18,769 bases of DNA, taken from positions 1-18,769 of the forward strand of contig JALTMC010000349.1 in the NCBI GenBank assembly GCA_027005175.1. The letters run 5' to 3'. This stretch comes from Myxococcales bacterium (GTDB taxonomy: Bacteria; Myxococcota_C; UBA6777). Position 1 is the first letter of the stretch; the number at the start of each line of letters is the position of its first letter. Positions 15,471 through 18,769 of the stretch are shown piece by piece. Both the position numbers and the translations under genes were made by a program. The notes under the pieces are model-generated. The model was not told the origin of the DNA and made no database searches. It saw only the letters and a list, made by a program, of their open reading frames with translations.

Positions 15471-16928
15471 CTATTCCAGGTTCTTGGATGACTTTGCATC
15501 GATGGAGAAAGAAACAGAGAGAGAGGTACCCTCTCCAGGGACAGAGTGCAGTCGAAAGATGCCACCAAGCAACTCACATCTCTCTCGAATCCCCGACAAT
15601 CCATGACCTCTATGTTCAGACCGTTCACGAACAAACCCACAGCCATCGTCTTCGATCAACAAAGAGAGTTGACTAGAGGATTGTTGAAGAACCACTCTCA
15701 CATGACTCGCTCCGGCATGTTTCGCAACATTGGTCAGAGCTTCTTGTGCAATACGATACAAAGCACTCTCGATGCTTGTTGGTAGCTCAGGTACCATTTC
15801 CTCTATTTGTGCTGTCACATGAAAGTCCATGTGTCCAGAAACAGAGTCACAGAGACGCTGAAGGGCGATGTCCAATCCAAAATCATGAAGGACTGCTGGC
15901 CCCAATCGCTGCACAGTGCGCCGGATCTCTTCAATGCTTAGATCTGTCATTTGCAAGGCTTGAGATGCAATCGCCACAGACGACTCTGAGGCATGAACCT
16001 TCTCGTGAAGAAGTTGTAGATGGATGCGAATCGCGGTCAAGGATTGTCCAATCGAGTCGTGAAGATCCCTGGCAATGGCTTTGCGCTCTTCTTCCTGAAA
16101 GGTGATCGCTTGTGTCGAAAGCTCACGCAAACGACTCTCTTTTTGCTGGAGCTGTTGATAGGCTTGCTCTAACTCCAAAGTGCGCTCCATCACTTGCACC
16201 TCCAAACCTTTGTTCAACGTCGAGAGTTCTTCCTGCGTACTTTCAAGTCGCCCAATTAATCCCTGAATCTGTGACTCTGCCCTCCCAACTGTTCGATGGG
16301 GTATATGGTACAAAAGCCAACCCAAGCATACACTGATTGTCGAAAAAAGAAAGAGCAGGAAGAGTGTATTCGTGCGAGTGGGATGCGTTGCCATCGCAAC
16401 CCAAACATGACCGAGCGAATGTTGGTCTCTGCGAATCTCTGACATCCCCCACACAGCTTTTCGCAACGAAGGTTTGTTCACCGAAGGACAACTCTGAATA
16501 ATCTGACGACGATGACGGTCTATGATTTGAGTACATAGCAATTGTTTTGAAGCATGATAACTACGCAAATGAGAGAGTAACTTAGCTATATTGTAACGCC
16601 ACATCACCGGATGTTGGTATGCTTCTTTTTGGATAAAAGTAACTACCTGCTCCGCAAAGAGTTTGGCCTGCTGCCGAAGAGAACGCAATCGAAGGAGAAG
16701 ATAAGCAGACGGCGCACTCAAAGAAACCACAAGCACCAAAAGAAAAACCAAAGGTATTAGCTTGCGCTGCAAAGAATAACGCAACGTCAAAGTTTGTCTC
16801 ACACCTTCCTTTGTACTCATGCCTCCCTTTGTACTCATGCCTTCCTTTGCACTCACGCCTCCCTTTGCACTCACGCCTCCCTTTGTACTCATGCCTTCCT
16901 TTGCACTCATGACTTCCTTTGCGCTCAT
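15471..16928 (-). CDS. NarL-type sensor histidine kinase with repeat-encoded N-terminus
   Basis: This is an inner-membrane sensor kinase (485 residues from the first ATG). Seven six-residue repeats ([MV]S[AT]K[EG]G-like) make residues 1-42 and are predicted cytoplasmic. Transmembrane helices at about 57-79 and 188-208 enclose a ~108-residue periplasmic sensor region with Cys132 and Cys147. A coiled-coil (about 217-275) leads to a HisKA_3 domain with H290 in A-R-D-L-H-D-S-I-G-Q. The ATPase domain has N400 (E-A-L-T-N-V-A-K-H-A), D427-D-G-C-G and G-H-G-L-S-G-I-R-E-R. All catalytic motifs are intact. The ATG at 16928 overlaps the stop of the binding-protein gene (ATGA), with GGAAGG 9 bp upstream. 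Each repeat unit also holds an in-frame ATG or GTG, so the real start is ambiguous; starting later would only shorten the repeat tail. The upstream binding protein probably presents ligand to the periplasmic region. Confidence 0.93.
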   Translation of the reverse strand: MSAKEVMSAKEGMSTKGGVSAKGGVSAKEGMSTKGGMSTKEGVRQTLTLRYSLQRKLIPLVFLLVLVVSLSAPSAYLLLRLRSLRQQAKLFAEQVVTFIQKEAYQHPVMWRYNIAKLLSHLRSYHASKQLLCTQIIDRHRRQIIQSCPSVNKPSLRKAVWGMSEIRRDQHSLGHVWVAMATHPTRTNTLFLLFLFSTISVCLGWLLYHIPHRTVGRAESQIQGLIGRLESTQEELSTLNKGLEVQVMERTLELEQAYQQLQQKESRLRELSTQAITFQEEERKAIARDLHDSIGQSLTAIRIHLQLLHEKVHASESSVAIASQALQMTDLSIEEIRRTVQRLGPAVLHDFGLDIALQRLCDSVSGHMDFHVTAQIEEMVPELPTSIESALYRIAQEALTNVAKHAGASHVRVVLQQSSSQLSLLIEDDGCGFVRERSEHRGHGLSGIRERCELLGGIFRLHSVPGEGTSLSVSFSIDAKSSKNLE

Positions 16929-16930
16929 GG
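16805..16930 (-). repeat. Seven 18-bp repeats at the kinase start, each carrying a start codon and SD-like purine run
   Basis: Seven consecutive units with the minus-strand pattern (A/G)TG-AGT-(G/A)CA-AAG-G(A/G)A-GGC cover the kinase start. Each begins with ATG or GTG in the kinase frame and ends in AAGGAAGGC or AAGGGAGGC, which resembles a Shine-Dalgarno core. The gap from that core to the next start codon is only about 1 base, shorter than optimal, so efficient use of internal starts is unproven. The first unit overlaps the preceding gene's stop. Confidence 0.95.
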
Positions 16931-17863
16931 AACTCTACCTTCCAACGGGAGGTATCCATGCTCACGCATCAGCTTTTTTCCTGTTGTAGAGAACACATGC
17001 TGGACAAACTTGCGTGGAATCCCCCTCAAGCGACCTGCTATCACAAAAGAAAACTCTTTATGAAAGGGATAGCTGCCCAAACGAAGCGTTTGGAGTGAAG
17101 GTCTCACGCCATGAATGGAAAGGTAGTTAATCGCTAGCTTTTGAGATAGAATAGCACCGAGATTAAAGAGACCTATCGAGCCGGGAGTGTTCATTAAGGC
17201 TCGTTGCATCTCGCTATCCTGATACAAAACACGCCACTGCTGGAGTCGATAAGCATCATCATTGACTTTCTGAAAAGAAGGAATCACTCTCGAAACAGCG
17301 CGATGACTGGAGTCTCCTCGTTCTCTCTGTAAGACAACAATGCGCTGTCCATTCGACCAGTGTCTTTGCTTGCCTTTGTAAATAGCAAGCAAAGCGGTCT
17401 TTGTTATATTCTTTTCAGGAACATCAGGATGAACTGCGACCACAACAGCAACACGAGCATAGGGAAGGAATGTAAGCTTGGGGTCTTTCTCCTGCTCTCT
17501 TGGAACTCGTGAGATAAGACCAATATCGATATTCTTATCAAGAACAGCCTGAATTCCCCCCGTTGAACCGATACTTTGGTATAACTTAACCTTGCTCTTG
17601 CGATAGCCCTGTAATTCAGCAAAGGACTGCAATAAGATCCGTGTTAAAGGAAGATTACTTCCTGAACCAGCCAGCTCCAAATCATAGCGAGAGGAAGAAC
17701 GTCGTGTGGGTGCCTGCCTCACCCGCACTCGGGATATAGCATAAAAGGTGGAAGGTGTAGGTCCAGGTGTATACCTCCACACCATACTCATAAAGAGCAA
17801 AAATGCCCCAAACAACAAGAAACTCAGTAGGTAGGTTTGCAAACGAAGCTGAGCACCCTCCAC
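16925..17863 (-). CDS. Membrane-anchored PstS-like periplasmic substrate-binding protein
   Basis: This is a solute-binding protein of the phosphate-binding (PBP-like) family, 312 residues. The start is GTG 17863, supported by GGGAG at 17872-17876, 8 bp upstream. An uncleaved-looking N-terminal helix (about 11-30) tethers it to the inner membrane, facing the periplasm. Family features are G-S-G-S-N at 66-70, Y-Q-S-I-G-S-T-G-G at 95-103, I-D-I-G-L at 112-116, I-Y-K-G-K...W-S-N-G at 161-172 and E-R-G-D-S-S-H-R at 181-188. The last replaces the R-S-D-G-S-G-T loop of PstS, so phosphate specificity is not assured. It is the first gene of a three-gene operon with a histidine kinase (4-bp overlap) and a response regulator, and no ABC permease is nearby. 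A sensory rather than transport role is therefore inferred. Confidence 0.87.
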   Translation of the reverse strand: MEGAQLRLQTYLLSFLLFGAFLLFMSMVWRYTPGPTPSTFYAISRVRVRQAPTRRSSSRYDLELAGSGSNLPLTRILLQSFAELQGYRKSKVKLYQSIGSTGGIQAVLDKNIDIGLISRVPREQEKDPKLTFLPYARVAVVVAVHPDVPEKNITKTALLAIYKGKQRHWSNGQRIVVLQRERGDSSHRAVSRVIPSFQKVNDDAYRLQQWRVLYQDSEMQRALMNTPGSIGLFNLGAILSQKLAINYLSIHGVRPSLQTLRLGSYPFHKEFSFVIAGRLRGIPRKFVQHVFSTTGKKLMREHGYLPLEGRVP

Positions 17864-17981
17864 AACTCGCTCTCCCTATCAAAGCAATCGATGAAACGTA
17901 GGTCTTTAAGCGGAACTCCCCTCCATACTTGTATATCACACCGCACTTGGACACACCACTCACACAATACGAAAGGCGATC

Positions 17982-18010
17982 TTGACGGAGTCTCTAACCC
18001 CTGCTATCGT
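17982..18010 (+). promoter_or_regulatory. Sigma70-like promoter for the thioredoxin-like gene
   Basis: TTGACG at 17982-17987 (five of six to the -35 consensus) is separated by 17 bp from TATCGT at 18005-18010 (four of six to the -10). The -10 is preceded by TGC, an extended -10. Transcription would run into a ~210-base leader holding the degenerate repeats before the ATG at 18230. It is the best promoter-like match I found in this gap; it is not proof of use. Confidence 0.4.
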
Positions 18011-18116
18011 TCGGCAGAAAGTGTCGTGCTGAACGTCAACTGCCCCCATCAAATCCGGACTTCGTCCTGTCGATTCTAAAAGGGGTTTCCACGCCCGCAA
18101 CATAAGAGGTTTTTTT

Positions 18117-18211
18117 CTGATGAAAGTCAGCCACAAGCGTCTCCGCATTTGTTTGGCAGAGCGTGTCGTGCTGATGAACATGGAAGCCAGCCACAAACAT
18201 TCCCACATTTG
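18117..18211 (+). repeat. Imperfect direct repeat (54-bp offset) in the thioredoxin-gene leader
   Basis: The segment at 18117-18151 (CTGATGAA...GCCACAAG...GCATTTG) reappears at 18171-18211 with a 6-base insertion and several substitutions. Between them lies a 22-bp element that also occurs at 18011-18032 with 19 of 22 matches. The divergence suggests an old duplication or a dispersed intergenic element. Confidence 0.75.
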
Positions 18212-18229
18212 AACCAAGAACCAAAGATC

Positions 18230-18769
18230 ATGTCTTATCAAAAAAGTAGATATTCCATCTTATTTCAGACCTTATTTCAAGCTCTCCTGTTTGTATTAAC
18301 CTTCGCCTTACCTCTGTCTGCTTTTGCTTTGAATCATCCTTATTTTTCGAAGCATCCAAAGGCAGCAAAGAAACTAGAGCGGCTGATTGCACAAGCGCGA
18401 TTGCAAGCACTCGAGTCCCAGCCTGCCGATCTATCGTTGGAGTTAAAGGATCTACAGAACAACAACTACACACTGCAAAAACATCGTGGTCAAGTATTGA
18501 TGCTCACACGCTGGGCCACCTGGTGAGGAGCTTGTAAGGCAGAGATGCCGTTGAAGATGCAGTTGCATCAAAAGATCAAGGACAAGCGTTTTGCTATGAT
18601 AGGCATCAGTGATGAGAGCCGCGATGCTGTAGTGGAACACCAGAAGAATGCTCAATACTTTTACCCTATCAGTTTGTTAGATTCGCAAGGTTTGATGACA
18701 AAGTTTTTTCCAGGTGGAGCTGTCCCTGTCACGATCATTGTGGACGGGTGGGGCTGGCTTATGGCAATG
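18230..18769 (+). CDS. Secreted TlpA-like thioredoxin-fold protein, candidate selenoprotein (3' end outside window)
   Basis: This is a thiol-disulfide oxidoreductase-type protein exported by a Sec signal (A-F-A|L, about residues 31-34). From ATG 18230 the frame meets TGA at 18524-18526 (codon 99), precisely in W-A-T-W-[TGA]-G-A-C102-K-A-E-M-P. TlpA/ResA-type proteins have W-x-x-W-C-x-x-C-x-x-E-x-P there, so the TGA replaces the first active-site cysteine. After the TGA the same frame stays open for 81 codons to the window end and keeps family features: F-A-M-I-G-I-S-D-E, F-Y-P-I-S-L-L-D-S-Q-G and the cis-proline loop G-A-V-P166-V-T-I-I-V-D. Translation with Sec at 99 gives a U-x-x-C redox site. 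Alternatives are a nonsense mutation or a base-call error turning TGC/TGT into TGA. The start is chosen because it gives a clean signal peptide; its ribosome site is weak. Selenocysteine machinery genes are not in the window. Confidence 0.8.
18524..18569 (+). promoter_or_regulatory. Sec UGA codon and bSECIS-like hairpin
   Basis: After the in-frame TGA, GATGC (18556-18560) and GCATC (18565-18569) form a perfect 5-bp stem with the four-base loop AGTT. The loop begins 34 nt after the TGA and has G as its second base. From memory, the bacterial SECIS consensus asks for a loop roughly 16-37 nt away with a G among the first two loop bases; this fits. A second small hairpin (GGCA-GAGA-TGCC, 18538-18549) lies closer, with its loop at 15 nt. 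Both could be parts of one longer structure. Confidence 0.5.

Larger units (their letters stand above)
17864..18229. other. Divergent intergenic region with degenerate repeats
   Basis: This 366-bp gap separates the minus-strand signalling operon from the plus-strand thioredoxin-like gene. I see no supportable gene; short open frames here are repeat-derived and lack ribosome sites. It contains two repeat families. GGCAGA-(x)2-GTGTCGTGCTGA occurs at 18011-18032 and 18153-18174. A longer imperfect pair (GATGAA...AGCCACAA...CATTTG) lies at 18117-18151 and 18171-18211. A short hairpin (GGAC-TTC-GTCC) sits near 18056-18066. The ribosome site of the binding-protein gene is at 17872-17876. Confidence 0.7.

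Noticed and set aside
15043-15606. 187-residue plus-strand open frame
   Set aside because: Antisense to the response regulator and kinase end, whose motifs are intact; no domain or ribosome site seen.
17960-18241. 93-residue minus-strand open frame in the divergent gap
   Set aside because: Its repeated HDT-x-C-x-T motifs are just translations of the DNA repeats, and it has no ribosome site.
18230-18526. Short 98-residue protein ending at the TGA, or a pseudogene
   Set aside because: It would stop in the middle of the catalytic motif, while the frame continues with conserved thioredoxin features and no other defect; Sec decoding explains this better, although a sequence error is not excluded.
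1-18769. Transposase, phage, tRNA or rRNA genes
   Set aside because: None recognised on either strand by motif reading; no cloverleaf or rRNA-like segment seen.

Overview
The window reads as chromosomal DNA of a Gram-negative (diderm) bacterium. Supporting signs are a TonB-dependent outer-membrane receptor, a lipoprotein with a lipobox, cleavable Sec signal peptides, and a Bat (aerotolerance-type) operon of the layout found in Bacteroidetes, Leptospira and deltaproteobacterial/myxobacterial genomes. A candidate selenoprotein would also fit a deltaproteobacterial-type organism. The phylum cannot be fixed from the sequence alone. In-frame and intergenic short tandem repeats are unusually frequent throughout.

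Region 1 (1-12083, + strand) is one tightly packed operon, entered in mid-gene. It holds the C-terminal part of a membrane-anchored Bat-associated protein, batA and batB (VWA-domain membrane proteins with MIDAS motifs), a very large lysine-rich lipoprotein in the batC position, a double-length batD, and batE (TPR, two membrane helices, SH3-like tail). The products would form an inner-membrane/periplasmic assembly, normally associated with a MoxR ATPase and a DUF58 protein, which may lie upstream of the window. The most unusual member is the lipoprotein: its N-terminal TPR part is BatC-like, but it continues into two degenerate modules resembling DUF5060 plus an apiosidase-like (DUF4038) barrel. 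BatA also carries a small helical domain inserted inside its VWA fold.

Region 2 (12084-17863, - strand) starts with a TonB-dependent receptor convergent with batE. Upstream of the receptor lies a compact three-gene unit: a membrane-anchored PstS-like periplasmic binding protein, a NarL-type histidine kinase and a LuxR/NarL-type response regulator. Genes in this unit overlap by 4 bp or lie 2 bp apart. The simplest reading is a binding-protein-assisted two-component system, comparable in layout to TorT-TorS-TorR, that may control the adjacent receptor gene. That regulatory link is inference.

Region 3 (17864-18769, + strand) holds a divergent intergenic region with degenerate repeats and a sigma70-like promoter. 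It is followed by a secreted TlpA-like thioredoxin-fold protein, cut by the window end. Its active-site motif reads W-A-T-W-TGA-G-A-C-K: an in-frame TGA stands exactly where the first cysteine of CxxC belongs. The frame stays open and thioredoxin-like to the window end, and a small hairpin follows at the spacing expected of a bacterial SECIS element. This is a strong selenocysteine candidate and one of the two most interesting items, with the Bat-operon lipoprotein.
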